Part shown: positions 8,668 through 18,211 of the stretch, one piece after another | Layout: every line of letters begins with the position of its first letter | How positions within the stretch are numbered: the first letter of the stretch is position 1 | Origin: Nocardia sp. CNY236 | GTDB taxonomy: Bacteria; Actinomycetota; Actinomycetes; Mycobacteriales; Mycobacteriaceae | Direction: 5' to 3' | Assembly (NCBI RefSeq): GCF_000482385.1 | Contig: NZ_AXVD01000011.1 | Coordinates: forward strand, 124,001 to 188,000 | DNA length: 64,000 bases | The notes under the pieces: generated by a model | Databases searched by the model: none | What the model was told of the DNA's origin: nothing | The model's input: the letters and a program-made list of their open reading frames with translations, nothing else | Translations under genes and position numbers: made by a program

Positions 8668-11600
8668 TCACTGACCGTCCGACACCCCCAACCGCATAGG
8701 TGACGACCCGTCGGTCCTCGAGAATATTCCCTCGGTCGTCCCGGCCGCTTCCCATAGTCGGGCGTAGGTCCCCCCGGCCGCGAGCAGCTCGTCATGGCGA
8801 CCGAATTCGACGATCCGCCCATGGTCTACCACGGCGATTCGGTCGGCGCGCGCGGCGGTGTTCAGGCGGTGCGCCACGATCACCGTCGTCCGGTCGCGGC
8901 TCAGCGATCGGCTCGCTGCCAGCACAGATGCCTCGGAATCCGGATCCAGCGTCGCGGTCGCCTCATCGAGCAACAGCACGTCCGGTGCGACCAGTTCGGC
9001 CCGTGCCAGGGCGATCAGCTGACGTTGCCCTGCCGACAGGCCACGACCGCGCTCGCCGACAGGTTGAGCCAACCCCAGCGGCAAGGAAGCGATCGTCTCC
9101 GTCGCGCCCACCGCGGCGACGGCCGCGGCGACTTGTTCGGCATCCGCAAATGGTTGTCCGAATTTTATGTTGCTCGCTACGTCGCCGGCGAACAGGTGAG
9201 CTTCCTGCGGGACGATACCGAGCCGGGAGCGGTAGTCGGCGAGGCGGAAGTCGCGGATATCTGTACCGCCCGCACGGATTGCGCCGGATTCGTGGCCCTG
9301 CGTCGGTGTTGCGTCGCCAGTCGGGGCGTGCGGCGGGTCCGCAGGCAGGTCGTACAGCCGCGCCAGCACCTTGACCACTGTCGACTTGCCTGCACCGGTA
9401 GGACCGACCAGCGCCAGGGTGGACCCCGCCGGGATATGCAGGCTGACTCCGTCCAACGCCGGAATCCGGCTTCCCGTATAGCGGAAGCGCACGTCGTCGA
9501 GAACGATATCGCCGGACAGCCGGTTCGTGATCGGCACCGGGTCGACCGGATCGGCGCCGATCGAAGAGGGCGTACGCAGCAGCTGCCCGATTCGGCGAAG
9601 GCCCACCCTGGCCTGCTGGTAGCTGTCGAATGCTTGCGACAGCTGCAGGATCGGCCCGAACAACAGCTGCAGGTACAACACGAACGCGATCAGAGTTCCC
9701 GTGCTGGTCGCTCCAGCGGCTACTTCGCGGGCCCCGAAGAACACCACCGCGGCCAGCGCCACGTCTGCCCATCCGCCGACGAATGCGAAGTACAGCGCGA
9801 TTGCCCGCTGTGCCCGCAGCCGGCTGTCGCGGTAGCGGCGGGAGTACTCCGCGAAACGCCGCGCCGCCCGCGGCTCGTGTCGATTCGCCTGCACCGCGCG
9901 CAGTCCTGCGACATTCTCGTGGAAATCGGCATTGACCGCGGACACGCGCTCTCGGGAGATCGTGTACGAGGTGGAGGACACTCGTCGGAACAGTGCCGTC
10001 GCGATCACCAGTGCGGGCACGGTGGCCAGCACCGCCGCAGCCAGCGTGAGGTCGATGACGCACAGTGCCACCGTGATTCCGGTCAGTGTGAGTAGGCCGA
10101 CCAGGGTGGTCGCCACTCCGGTTTGCAGAAACGTCGACAATGCGTCGACGTCGGTCGTCATCCGAGTCATGATGCGCCCGGACAACTCTCGTTCGTAGTA
10201 GTCCAACCCGAGCCGCTGCAGGTGGGCGAAGCTGCGCACTCGTAAAGTGAACAGCACCCGTTCTCCGGTGCGGGCGGTCAGCACGGTCGTTGCCACGCCG
10301 ACGACCCAGCCGGCCGCGGCGAGGATCGCTCCCAGGGCGGTCGCGCGAAGTACGACTTCGGCGTCGCCGGCGAGCACCCCGCCGTCGATCGCGTAGCGCA
10401 CCAGCGGTGGGAACGAGATGCCGATCACCGCGTCCGCGGCCAGTAGCGCCATCACCGCCGCGACCAGCCCACGCACCGGGTGCAGCATGCGGCCGAGCCG
10501 AAAACCCGGATCGGGTTCGCGAAACTGCCGCGCATCCGAATGCGGCTGTTCCGTGGCGGGCGGCAGGCTTTCGATCGTGCGCCGCAGTTCGGGTGTTGCG
10601 CCCACCGTCGTCGGCGCGTCGAACGAGCCGCCGACGGTCGGACGAGTGTGTGTCGGATCGGTGGAGAGCCTGGTGGCTACCGCTTCCGCCCCAGGGCCGG
10701 AGGTTCGAGTGGGCGCGGGCAGTCGGATCACCCGGTCGGCGTGGGCGAGTGTCGATTCTCGATGTGCCAGGATCAGCGTGGTGCGTGTCTCGCGGTCGGA
10801 GAGCCCGTCGAAGATCGCGGCCTCGGTAACCGCGTCCACTGCCGAGGTGGCGTCGTCGAGCACCAGAATGCGTGGGCGCGCCAACAGCGCTCGCGCCAGT
10901 GCGATGCGCTGCCGTTGCCCGCCGGACAGAGTCAGACCGCGGTCGCCGACCACGGTGTCGTATCCGTCGGGCAACTCGGCGATGAAGTCGTGGGCCGCGG
11001 CGCGTGTGGCTGCCTGTCGGATCTCCTCGTCGGTCGCATGCGGGTTGCCCAGCGCGATATTGGCGGCAATGGTGTCGGAGAACAGGAAGGGTTCGTCGAA
11101 GACGACGCCGACGGCCGCGCGCAGATCGGCGGAGCGAAACTCGGCGATGTCGATCGCCCGGGCTCGCTCGCCGAACAGTCGGATGGCACCGGAATCCGGG
11201 GTGTAGAACCGGGGGAGCAGCAGCGCCAGAGTCGATTTGCCCGAGCCTGCGGGGCCGATGACCGCGACAGTTTCGCCAGGGCGAATCCGCAGGTCGATGT
11301 CGCGCAGGACGGGTTGTCCGGGGTCGAAACCGAAGGTGAGGGCGTCGATCTCGATGCCGAGGGGTCCGCTCGGAACATCCTCCGGGCGTGGTGGTTCGGT
11401 GATGACCGGTGTGGTGTCGATCACCTCGAACACGCGCTCGGCTGCCGCTCGGGTCAGTTGCGCCATCACCACCACCGACGACAGGATGCGCGCGGTCGAG
11501 GTCATGACCGCGACGTACGCGGCGAACGCGACGAAGGTACCCATCCCGATGCTGCCGCGCAGCGCGAGCAACCCGCCGAGGGCGATCACCGCGACCATTC

Positions 11601-12426
11601 CCAGTTGGGGAATAGTCGCGACCGTGGGTGCGAACCTCGCATCGATCTTTGCCACGCGCATCCGCTCGGCGAAAAGAGTCCGGCCGTGCCGCTCCAGCAG
11701 ATCGATCATTCTCGATTCCTGGCCGAAACCTTTGACCACCCGCACGCCGGTTACCGTTTCCTCGACGTGCTGGGCGAGGTCGGCCGCGCGCTGTTGTGCC
11801 GACCAGGTAGCCGCGTGTAGCCGTGGTCGCGTGCGATAGACGACCAGCCCGATGGCCGGGACCACCAGCAGCGCCACCGCAGCCAGCGGCACCGACAGCC
11901 AGACCATGACCGCGGCGGCGAGCACGAATTCCAACAGCGCCATACCGGACAAGGGCGCCATTGCGAGCAGACCCTGTACCTGCTGCAGATCGGTGATCGA
12001 CCTCGATACCACCTGCCCGGTGCGCAGGGTGTCCTGTCCGGTTCCGTCGAGCCGTTGCAAGGAGCCCAGTAGATCGATTCGCAGCGTGTGCTGGACTTCG
12101 AGCGAGAGCCTTCCGGCCAACCAGCGCCGCCCGAAGCCCGCCGCGAACCGACCGACGGCCAGCGCCAGGATCAGTCCCGCGACCGCGCCGATCGCGGCCG
12201 TGTCGCCCAGGCCCGCCGCGTCGATCGCCCGCTTGGTCAGCAGTGGTCCGGCGGTTTCGACGACCGCGCCACCGAGCACCACGGCTGCGAGACCGGCGAG
12301 AATCCTCCGATGTCGTCGGCATTCGCCCCATAGCGTGCGAATCCACGCCGGCTTCCCGACCCCGACCACTTCGCCTGCCAGTTCCCTCTGTCGTCCTATT
12401 TTCTCCTCGACTGTATCGACGCGCAC
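8668..12426 (-). CDS. Fused heterodimer-type ABC exporter (TMD-NBD-TMD-NBD)
   Basis: This protein of about 1252 residues contains two complete ABC exporter halves. In the first NBD the Walker A is GPAGSGKST, the signature is LSGGQRQ and the Walker B ends LVLDDATSA, so aspartate replaces the catalytic glutamate. The second NBD has GPTGAGKST, a deviant signature LSAGQRQ and a consensus LLLDEATAT. This is the pattern of heterodimeric exporters with one degenerate ATP site, here fused in one chain. Both H-loops (AHRES, AHRLN) are intact. The GTG at 12426 is the most likely start because it follows the permease gene (stop 12458) without overlap; an upstream GTG or ATG remains possible. The substrate is unknown. 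Mycobacteria encode comparable halves as two genes. Confidence 0.88.
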   Translation of the reverse strand: MRVDTVEEKIGRQRELAGEVVGVGKPAWIRTLWGECRRHRRILAGLAAVVLGGAVVETAGPLLTKRAIDAAGLGDTAAIGAVAGLILALAVGRFAAGFGRRWLAGRLSLEVQHTLRIDLLGSLQRLDGTGQDTLRTGQVVSRSITDLQQVQGLLAMAPLSGMALLEFVLAAAVMVWLSVPLAAVALLVVPAIGLVVYRTRPRLHAATWSAQQRAADLAQHVEETVTGVRVVKGFGQESRMIDLLERHGRTLFAERMRVAKIDARFAPTVATIPQLGMVAVIALGGLLALRGSIGMGTFVAFAAYVAVMTSTARILSSVVVMAQLTRAAAERVFEVIDTTPVITEPPRPEDVPSGPLGIEIDALTFGFDPGQPVLRDIDLRIRPGETVAVIGPAGSGKSTLALLLPRFYTPDSGAIRLFGERARAIDIAEFRSADLRAAVGVVFDEPFLFSDTIAANIALGNPHATDEEIRQAATRAAAHDFIAELPDGYDTVVGDRGLTLSGGQRQRIALARALLARPRILVLDDATSAVDAVTEAAIFDGLSDRETRTTLILAHRESTLAHADRVIRLPAPTRTSGPGAEAVATRLSTDPTHTRPTVGGSFDAPTTVGATPELRRTIESLPPATEQPHSDARQFREPDPGFRLGRMLHPVRGLVAAVMALLAADAVIGISFPPLVRYAIDGGVLAGDAEVVLRATALGAILAAAGWVVGVATTVLTARTGERVLFTLRVRSFAHLQRLGLDYYERELSGRIMTRMTTDVDALSTFLQTGVATTLVGLLTLTGITVALCVIDLTLAAAVLATVPALVIATALFRRVSSTSYTISRERVSAVNADFHENVAGLRAVQANRHEPRAARRFAEYSRRYRDSRLRAQRAIALYFAFVGGWADVALAAVVFFGAREVAAGATSTGTLIAFVLYLQLLFGPILQLSQAFDSYQQARVGLRRIGQLLRTPSSIGADPVDPVPITNRLSGDIVLDDVRFRYTGSRIPALDGVSLHIPAGSTLALVGPTGAGKSTVVKVLARLYDLPADPPHAPTGDATPTQGHESGAIRAGGTDIRDFRLADYRSRLGIVPQEAHLFAGDVASNIKFGQPFADAEQVAAAVAAVGATETIASLPLGLAQPVGERGRGLSAGQRQLIALARAELVAPDVLLLDEATATLDPDSEASVLAASRSLSRDRTTVIVAHRLNTAARADRIAVVDHGRIVEFGRHDELLAAGGTYARLWEAAGTTEGIFSRTDGSSPMRLGVSDGQ

Positions 12427-12457
12427 CGACGGATCGGTGTTCCACGTGAGTCGGAGA

Positions 12458-13240
12458 TCACAGCTCCTCGGTGCGCAGCCGCCGCCAGGTGGCAACGCTC
12501 AGCCCGGCGGTCCACAGCACCAGGACCACGGCCGCGGCTGCAGGCGGAGCGAGGATGTCGGTGTCGGAGAAGGATCCGACGGCTACGGTAGCGACGGTTG
12601 CCGACAGTGGCAGCACAGCCGCGACGCCAGGAAGATCGATACCGGAGGCGAGCAGCCACAGTATCGGCTCGGCGAGCACGATCCAGCCGAGCAAAAGCGC
12701 CACCGCACGCGACGACGATCGAAGAAGCACTCCTGTGCTCAGGCCGATCAACGCCCAGCAGACCGTAGCCAGCGCACCACCGCCGAGCACCGCGACCAGC
12801 TCCAGGGTCACGGAGATCTTGCCTCGGCCGGCGCCGAACAGTCCCACGAGTGCAACGATCTCCACTGCGACCGCGCTGGCGAGCGCGCAGCAACCGGTGA
12901 CAAAGAACTTTGCCGCCGCGAGCCGATCGCGGTCGACGGACAGCAGCGTGCTCACCTGCATCGTGTGGTATTCGAACTCGCCACCGCCACCCTTTGCGCC
13001 GACGGCGGCTGCTGCCAGCATCAGCAGCGCGAGTCCGACATAGAGTCCGAGTGTCGCGGTGCCCGTGACCGGCTGGCCGGCCGGATCCACCGGTCCGGCA
13101 AAGGTTGCCGAGGTGATACTCGCCAGCAGTGCGCCCGTCAGGAGAACGCTGGCGACCAGCACCACGTGCGGCATCGTGACCAGCTTGCGGATTTCGGAGA
13201 CGACGTTCGGCACCAGGCCTGCGGGCAGGATCGAGATCAT
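12458..13240 (-). CDS. ABC-2-type transporter permease
   Basis: This 260-residue integral membrane protein has about six hydrophobic segments. An amphipathic N-terminus (VVSEIRKLVTMPHV) is typical of ABC-2 permeases that pair with a separate ATPase. Its ATG overlaps the stop codon of the upstream ATPase gene by 4 nt (ATGA), so the two are translationally coupled and almost certainly form one transporter. The loop GAKGGGGEFEYHTMQVSTLLSV corresponds to the conserved region after the first long loop in bacitracin/antibiotic-type permeases. The substrate cannot be assigned. Confidence 0.82.
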   Translation of the reverse strand: MISILPAGLVPNVVSEIRKLVTMPHVVLVASVLLTGALLASITSATFAGPVDPAGQPVTGTATLGLYVGLALLMLAAAAVGAKGGGGEFEYHTMQVSTLLSVDRDRLAAAKFFVTGCCALASAVAVEIVALVGLFGAGRGKISVTLELVAVLGGGALATVCWALIGLSTGVLLRSSSRAVALLLGWIVLAEPILWLLASGIDLPGVAAVLPLSATVATVAVGSFSDTDILAPPAAAAVVLVLWTAGLSVATWRRLRTEEL

Positions 13241-14271
13241 CGTGGGATTCCATAGGGTATCGATGGCGAGTACCGAGCGCCGGTCTCGGCAGGGCCGTGA
13301 CGGCGCGGGGCGGTCGGTGCCGTGGGCCTGGTCAGCGCCGCGAGCACTCGATCGGGCGAGATCGGGTCCATGCTGATGTCGTCGAGTCGTGCGCCTGCCG
13401 TCGCTGCGGCCGTTCTGATCTGCGCCACGGTCGCTTCGGCTACCGCGAGGCGCCCGTCCGCGCGAATCACCGCGTCGGCAAACCCATGTGCGGCGAGCAC
13501 GGTCGCGAGCGCGACCGGGGCAGGGGTACCCACGACCACGCGGTCGGGATATCGGCGGCGCAATCGCGCGGGGCTGCCGTGGTAGGCCACGGCGCCCTGG
13601 TTCAGCACGATCAGGTCATCGGTTCCGGGCAGTACAGCGGACAGACTATCGCTGGTCAGCACAGCGCTACCTCCGCGTCGGGCGTGCCGGCGTAGATAGT
13701 CGAGCAACCAGCCGCGCTCGCGGTGTTCGAGACCGGCCATCGGCTCGTCGAGTACCAACACCGGCGGATCGCTCAGGAGTGCGGTGGCCAGCGCCAATCG
13801 AGTCTGTTGCCAGATCGACAATGCGCGTGCTCTGGTCGTGGCCTGCTCGGTCAATTCCACGAGTTCGAGCACCTCGGCCACGCGGGTGTCCGCGACACCC
13901 GCCGCCGCCGCGTAGATCCACAGGTGATCGCGTGCCGTTCGAGCCGGATGCAACCCGCGGGTCGCGAGCACGCTACCGACCAGGCGGGCCGACTGTGGTG
14001 TGTCGTGCCCCGGTGGTGCTCCCGTGGACGAGGCCCGGGTGGGGGCGGGAATGCTGGATGCAAGTCCGTGGACGGACGCGGTGCCGGAGGTGGGCAGGGT
14101 CAGACCGAGCAGGGCACGCACAATGGTCGTCTTGCCCGCGCCTGGCGGTCCGACCAGCGCCGCGACGGTACCGAACGCGACCGTGAAGCTGACATCGGTC
14201 ACCGCGGCGGTCGGCTCGTACCGTTTGGTCAATCCACGGACCGCGCACGCGATCGGACCCCTCGCCGTCAT
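13237..14271 (-). CDS. ABC transporter ATP-binding protein with degenerate signature and H-loop
   Basis: This 344-residue ATPase is the partner of the ABC-2 permease encoded directly after it. The Walker A (GPPGAGKTT, about residue 35) and Walker B (LVLDEPMAG) are intact. The LSGGQ signature is replaced by LSIWQ in RALSIWQQTRLALA. The usual H-loop histidine position reads VLTSDSLSAV, with no histidine. The C-terminal third (after residue 220) is an extended domain rich in Ala and Arg. The ATG at 14271 overlaps the end of the EcsC-like gene (ATGA), so the start is well supported. Substitution of both signature and switch residues is unusual for an active subunit: ATP hydrolysis may be slow or regulatory. 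The transported substrate is unknown. Confidence 0.85.
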   Translation of the reverse strand: MTARGPIACAVRGLTKRYEPTAAVTDVSFTVAFGTVAALVGPPGAGKTTIVRALLGLTLPTSGTASVHGLASSIPAPTRASSTGAPPGHDTPQSARLVGSVLATRGLHPARTARDHLWIYAAAAGVADTRVAEVLELVELTEQATTRARALSIWQQTRLALATALLSDPPVLVLDEPMAGLEHRERGWLLDYLRRHARRGGSAVLTSDSLSAVLPGTDDLIVLNQGAVAYHGSPARLRRRYPDRVVVGTPAPVALATVLAAHGFADAVIRADGRLAVAEATVAQIRTAAATAGARLDDISMDPISPDRVLAALTRPTAPTAPRRHGPAETGARYSPSIPYGIPR

Positions 14272-15002
14272 CGGTCGCTCGAAGGTCGTCGGTGCTCGGA
14301 CCGGGCGGCCGGGCCGGTATCGGCATCGACGACCAGCCGATCGGTGGGCCACAGCGCCGGTGCAGACCCGAACGCGTTGCGCGCGTTGGCGATCGTCGCA
14401 GAGCCCAATGCGCGATTGCCCGCACCGCCGATCACCGCGCCGACACCGGCCGGCAGCACCTTGCCCACGATCAGCGCGGTCCGTTTGGTGAACCATCGCA
14501 CGATGAACCGTTCGAGCAGCGAGTCGTTCACGCCCGCGAGTCCAGGAATCCGATGGGCGAAGGTAGCGCCCCAGTTCTTCGCTGTGGAGCCGATCCGTTT
14601 CTGCAGGATCTCGATGCCGCGTTCACCCAGCACGACCGTCAGGACCAGCGCCCTGCGCTGCTGCCGGTCTTCGGGCGATATGCCGTGCACCGCGGCCACC
14701 GAGAGTGTGAACACTGCCGATGCCTCCAGGAAGAACGCGGTTTCCGCGGTCACTGCAGCGATTGCGGACACAGTGCCGATCCCAGGGAATGTTGCGGTCG
14801 CCCCTGCCGCCGCACCGCTTCCGGTCACTGCGAGCAGGTAGTGTCGCTCCAGCCGTGCGATGATCTGCGCGGGGCTGTCGTCGGGATGGGCCTGCCGAAG
14901 CCGGTCGACATACCCGGCCACCGCGGGCGCCTGTACCCGGGATCCGGTGTCGAGCAGTTCGACCACCGCCTTCTCGAACCCGCCCTGGAGCATCCGTGGC
15001 AC
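14268..15002 (-). CDS. EcsC-like membrane-associated protein
   Basis: This 244-residue protein has hydrophobic stretches around residues 62-80 (glycine/alanine-rich, TATFPGIGTVSA) and 178-200 (LPAGVGAVIGGAGNRALG). This GIGT...GAVIGGAGN pattern is seen in EcsC-family proteins. It heads an operon that continues with the ABC ATPase (4-nt overlap), the ABC-2 permease and the fused exporter. In M. tuberculosis a membrane-protein gene (Rv1249c) lies next to kgd, so this may be the positional equivalent with three ABC genes between; that link is inferred from gene order only. EcsC proteins are linked to ABC transporter function and secretion in Bacillus, which fits the neighbourhood. Biochemical function is unknown. 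Confidence 0.65.
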   Translation of the reverse strand: MPRMLQGGFEKAVVELLDTGSRVQAPAVAGYVDRLRQAHPDDSPAQIIARLERHYLLAVTGSGAAAGATATFPGIGTVSAIAAVTAETAFFLEASAVFTLSVAAVHGISPEDRQQRRALVLTVVLGERGIEILQKRIGSTAKNWGATFAHRIPGLAGVNDSLLERFIVRWFTKRTALIVGKVLPAGVGAVIGGAGNRALGSATIANARNAFGSAPALWPTDRLVVDADTGPAARSEHRRPSSDR

Positions 15003-15130
15003 CCTCCTTCTCCGGTCTGCTGTCTTGCACTGTATGGCACCGGTCGCCGTCGGCCGGTGTCGGCGACGACCTACCCGACCGGATCAGTTCTGCTGCGTCG
15101 ACCTCACATTCGACACCGTACGCTGGCCGG

Positions 15131-15925
15131 ATGAGTGAAAAGAAGGCCACCGGACTGCAGCGCGAGGTCACCGACGGCGGTGCCGAGGTGGCGACGCTGA
15201 CCCTCGCCCATCCGCCGCTCAATCTGTTCGATCGGCAGATGCTCGACGCACTGATCGTCGATATCGCCGAGTTGTCGGCGCGCCCGCCCCGGGCGGTGCT
15301 CTTGCGTGCGGAGGGCAAAGTGGTGTCGGGTGGGGTCGATGTACACATGTTCGACGGACTCGACGTCGACCAAGGCGTCGATTTGTGGCGGACTCTGTTC
15401 GCGCGGATCATCCATCCGCTGGAGGCGTTGCCCTGCCCGGTGGTGTTCGCCGCGCATGGACTGACCTTGACCGCCGCATTCGAAATCGCGCTCGCCTGCG
15501 ACATCGTGCTCGCCGCGCCCCAAGCGAAATTCGGATTGGTGGAGACAGTGGTCGGGTTGACTCCGTCGATGGGTGGCCCGCAGCGATTGGCCGAGCGCGC
15601 TGGGTCGGGCCGTGCTCGCGAACTCGTGATGACCGGCGACCTCTACGACGCGGCGACGATGGCCGCATGGGGTGTGGTCAATGCAGTGCACGACGATGTC
15701 GACGCGGCGGCGACCGCGATGGTTCGAAAATTCGCCGATGGTCCGACCGTGGCGCACGCAGCGACCAAGAAGATCATCGAAGCGTGGCGTTCCGGTGGTG
15801 TCGCACATGCGGATTCGATCACGCCCGAGGCCTCCGGTGCGCTGTTCGACACCGAGGACCTCCGCGGTGCGGTGCGCAGCTTTCTCGACGTCGGTCCGGG
15901 GAAGGCCAGCTACGCCGGCCGGTGA
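15131..15925 (+). CDS. Enoyl-CoA hydratase/isomerase family protein (crotonase fold)
   Basis: This 264-residue crotonase-fold enzyme acts on CoA thioesters. It has an oxyanion-hole region around SGGVDVHMF, a first acidic position in FEIALACD and a second in LVETVVGLTPSMGG. The latter corresponds to the family signature E-x3-G-x2-P-x3-G, so both acidic residues expected of a hydratase appear present. It diverges from the EcsC-like operon across a 128-bp gap and is followed 92 bp later by an adenylate-forming ligase on the same strand. The precise substrate and reaction (hydration, isomerisation or another crotonase chemistry) cannot be fixed from sequence. Confidence 0.87.
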   Translation: MSEKKATGLQREVTDGGAEVATLTLAHPPLNLFDRQMLDALIVDIAELSARPPRAVLLRAEGKVVSGGVDVHMFDGLDVDQGVDLWRTLFARIIHPLEALPCPVVFAAHGLTLTAAFEIALACDIVLAAPQAKFGLVETVVGLTPSMGGPQRLAERAGSGRARELVMTGDLYDAATMAAWGVVNAVHDDVDAAATAMVRKFADGPTVAHAATKKIIEAWRSGGVAHADSITPEASGALFDTEDLRGAVRSFLDVGPGKASYAGR

Positions 15926-16017
15926 CCGATCGGACACAATTACCATTTTTCCGTGCGCGTTTGTGACATTGGTCATATAGTCGCAGTGCCTGACGACTCT
16001 AGGCGCGCGGAGGACGA

Positions 16018-17289
16018 ATGTCGCAGTTGCTCGTCGAATACCCTTTGTCCAGCCCACAGGTTTGGGACGTCCCATTGGCGCGCGGCGCGGATGGTGTGTT
16101 GCGCTATGGAAACCTGACTCCTGCGCTGACCGAGTTGTTGGATCTACGGATCCATACCTTCGCCGCGCGCGAGGCCGTGGTGGAGGTCGGCGGACCCCGT
16201 CTGACCTACCGGGAGCTGTGGCATTCGGCCTCCCGGATCGCGGGCGGTCTGCAAGAGCACGGAATCGGCTACGGCGACCGGATTGCGATCCACATGCCCT
16301 CCGGCGTGCGGTGGGTGCAAGCCTTTCTCGGCGCATTGCTCAGCGGTGCGGTACCGGTGTTGGTGCCCGACGGGCTGTCGTCGCCGGTGGCCGAGCGCGT
16401 GATCACCAACAGCCATGCCGATTTCGTTCTGGGTTCCCAGGGTGCGGGCATCGAACTACCCGACGGCGCCGCCTATATCGACGACGGCGCGGCGTTGGCC
16501 GACCTGGCGCTGTTGTGTTACACCAGTGGCGCTGCCACCCCCAAGGGGGTGGAGTTGACCAACGAGAACCTGCTGTCTGCGGTTCGCTCGGTCGTTGCCG
16601 CGCAGGATCTGCCCAGTGACGGTCTGCGCAACTTGGTGCTGTTGCCCTTGGCCCATGCCAGTGGGTGTGTCGACCAGTTGCTGCCGACCTTCGCGGTCGG
16701 CGGCACGGTGGTACTGGCCCGCGACATCTGCGGCATGGTCGAAGCCATCGCGGCCGAGCAGGTCGATATGCTCGCCGCGACGCCGCGAATCTTCGCACGC
16801 CTGCTGTGCGAACTCGCCGAGTTGCGCGCCGATGGACTGCGTACCGAGGGGATCGTCCGGATCAGCACGGCCGGTCATCGCGCCGAGCGCGCTGCGCCGC
16901 CGGCCGTCTCCGGTGATCTGGCGGTCGAGTTGCGCGAGGTTTTTCCCGCCGCTCGGCAATGGTCGGTCTGGGGTGCGACGGAGACCAGCGGTATCGGCCT
17001 TGCGGTGGACGATGGCGAGGCCGCGGCCGACAGGTCGGATGCGGTGCTCGGGTTCCCGTTCGGTGGTATGGAGTTGGCGCTTCTGGGACCGCAGGCAATG
17101 GCGGGCAATGGTGAGTTGCTGTGTCGTGGGCCGAATGTCACCTCGCGCTATTGGAACGACCCCGCCGCGACGGCGCAACGGTTCACCGGAGCGTGGTTCC
17201 ACACCGGCGACCAGGTCACCATCGGCGCCGATGGTTTGGTGCGGCGCCGGTCGAGTGATCTCGGCTCACTCCAACATGCGCGTGCGTAA
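16018..17289 (+). CDS. AMP-dependent synthetase/ligase lacking the C-terminal domain
   Basis: This 423-residue protein carries the large N-terminal domain of the ANL superfamily. The P-loop is YTSGAATPKG (about residues 167-176), followed by the WGATETSG motif and the FHTGDQVTI hinge-region motif. Sequence similarity stops there, about 20 residues after the hinge. The mobile C-terminal domain with the catalytic lysine, normally about 100-120 residues, is absent. A good GGAGG site precedes the ATG at 16018. Its 3' end overlaps the convergent phosphatase gene by 24 bp. It may be a truncated gene, a stand-alone adenylation domain working with a partner, or inactive. It stands alone on the plus strand behind the crotonase, which may be functionally linked. 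Confidence 0.8.
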   Translation: MSQLLVEYPLSSPQVWDVPLARGADGVLRYGNLTPALTELLDLRIHTFAAREAVVEVGGPRLTYRELWHSASRIAGGLQEHGIGYGDRIAIHMPSGVRWVQAFLGALLSGAVPVLVPDGLSSPVAERVITNSHADFVLGSQGAGIELPDGAAYIDDGAALADLALLCYTSGAATPKGVELTNENLLSAVRSVVAAQDLPSDGLRNLVLLPLAHASGCVDQLLPTFAVGGTVVLARDICGMVEAIAAEQVDMLAATPRIFARLLCELAELRADGLRTEGIVRISTAGHRAERAAPPAVSGDLAVELREVFPAARQWSVWGATETSGIGLAVDDGEAAADRSDAVLGFPFGGMELALLGPQAMAGNGELLCRGPNVTSRYWNDPAATAQRFTGAWFHTGDQVTIGADGLVRRRSSDLGSLQHARA

Positions 17290-18012
17290 CCGCTCGATCA
17301 GGTCGGGCGTGAGCCCGACAGCGGCGAGGTAACCCCGCAGATCCCCGTGTAGTTCGGTCATCGCGGTGGTGGCGCTGTCCAGATATTCCGGGTGCACGCC
17401 GAGCAGGTCGTCGGGGAACTCCATCCCCGATGCGGGTTTCGTGGTGAGCATCGAGCGTAGGGCGGACACAGCGGCGTTGCTGAGCAGATAGTCGGCCCGC
17501 ACGTCCGCTTCGGCGACACCGATCGCGCGCAGCAGCGTTGCCACGGCCCAGCCGGTGCGGTCTTTGCCCGCAGCGCAATGCACCAGCACAGCCCCCTCGC
17601 TGCGCACGACGGACTCGGCGACGGCGCGGATTGCGGCGTGTGCCTCGGGTAGCGCCGGGAACATGCGGTAGACCGCGAGCATGTGCTCGTAGGCGTTGGC
17701 GACGGCCTTCTCGTGTGGAGGCCTGCCAGTGATGCCGGAATCGAACGGAGTGACGCTCAAACGGACGTCGTCGGGGAGTCGGTCGGCGCCGATGTGCTCG
17801 ATCTCGCGCCATCCGCGCAGGTCGTGGACGTGGTCGACGCGCAGTTGCCGCAATACTGCATGGCCGGCGTCATCGAGTCCGCTCAACTGGGCCGAGCGCA
17901 GGAGCACGCCGGGGCGCACCCGTGCGCCACCTTCCGCGCCGAGTCCGCCGGTATCGCGGAAGTTGAACGTGCCGGAGAGGAAGAAATGGTCGGCTGGGGG
18001 CAACGCGGTCAC
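17266..18012 (-). CDS. ptpB: Protein tyrosine phosphatase, PtpB type
   Basis: This 248-residue phosphatase matches the mycobacterial PtpB (Rv0153c) family of dual-specificity or phosphoinositide phosphatases. The P-loop HCAAGKDRTG has catalytic Cys146, with Lys150 and Arg152 in the HCxxGKxR arrangement typical of this family. The N-terminus (FNFRDTGGLG) and the LRSAQLSGL segment are also family-typical. No signal peptide is seen; mycobacterial PtpB is nonetheless found outside the cell, so secretion cannot be excluded. The gene is transcribed away from a 9-bp perfect inverted repeat at 18158-18182, which lies about 145 bp upstream, and overlaps the convergent ligase gene. Confidence 0.88.
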   Translation of the reverse strand: MTALPPADHFFLSGTFNFRDTGGLGAEGGARVRPGVLLRSAQLSGLDDAGHAVLRQLRVDHVHDLRGWREIEHIGADRLPDDVRLSVTPFDSGITGRPPHEKAVANAYEHMLAVYRMFPALPEAHAAIRAVAESVVRSEGAVLVHCAAGKDRTGWAVATLLRAIGVAEADVRADYLLSNAAVSALRSMLTTKPASGMEFPDDLLGVHPEYLDSATTAMTELHGDLRGYLAAVGLTPDLIERLRTRMLE

Positions 18013-18157
18013 CGGCTCAGGCTAGTGGCACCGGGACATGCAGTGGTGTGGGTCACTGTGCGAACACGGAGTGAGCTGACCGATATGGGTGTTTCCGATG
18101 TGTGATTTGCCATAACGTCCCAGTTGCGCGGATGCGACCACACCGTAATCAATGGTC

Positions 18158-18182
18158 TTCGAAACGTCGGACTCGTTTCGAA
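18158..18182. promoter_or_regulatory. Perfect inverted repeat in a divergent promoter region (candidate operator)
   Basis: TTCGAAACG and CGTTTCGAA form a perfect 9-bp inverted repeat around a 7-nt spacer. It lies between the divergent ptpB (start 18012) and the TetR-like gene. The surrounding 200 bp are clearly more AT-rich than the flanking genes. Arm length and symmetry suit a dimeric regulator such as a TetR-type protein, possibly acting on one or both flanking genes. Confidence 0.5.
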
Positions 18183-18211
18183 ATCGGCCATAGTACTTCG
18201 CATCCCATGGG

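Noticed and set aside
8963..12445. A 1160-codon minus-strand frame overlapping the fused ABC exporter
   Set aside because: It is a second frame of the same strand with Arg/Gly/Ala-rich sequence and no ABC motifs. The other frame carries all motifs.
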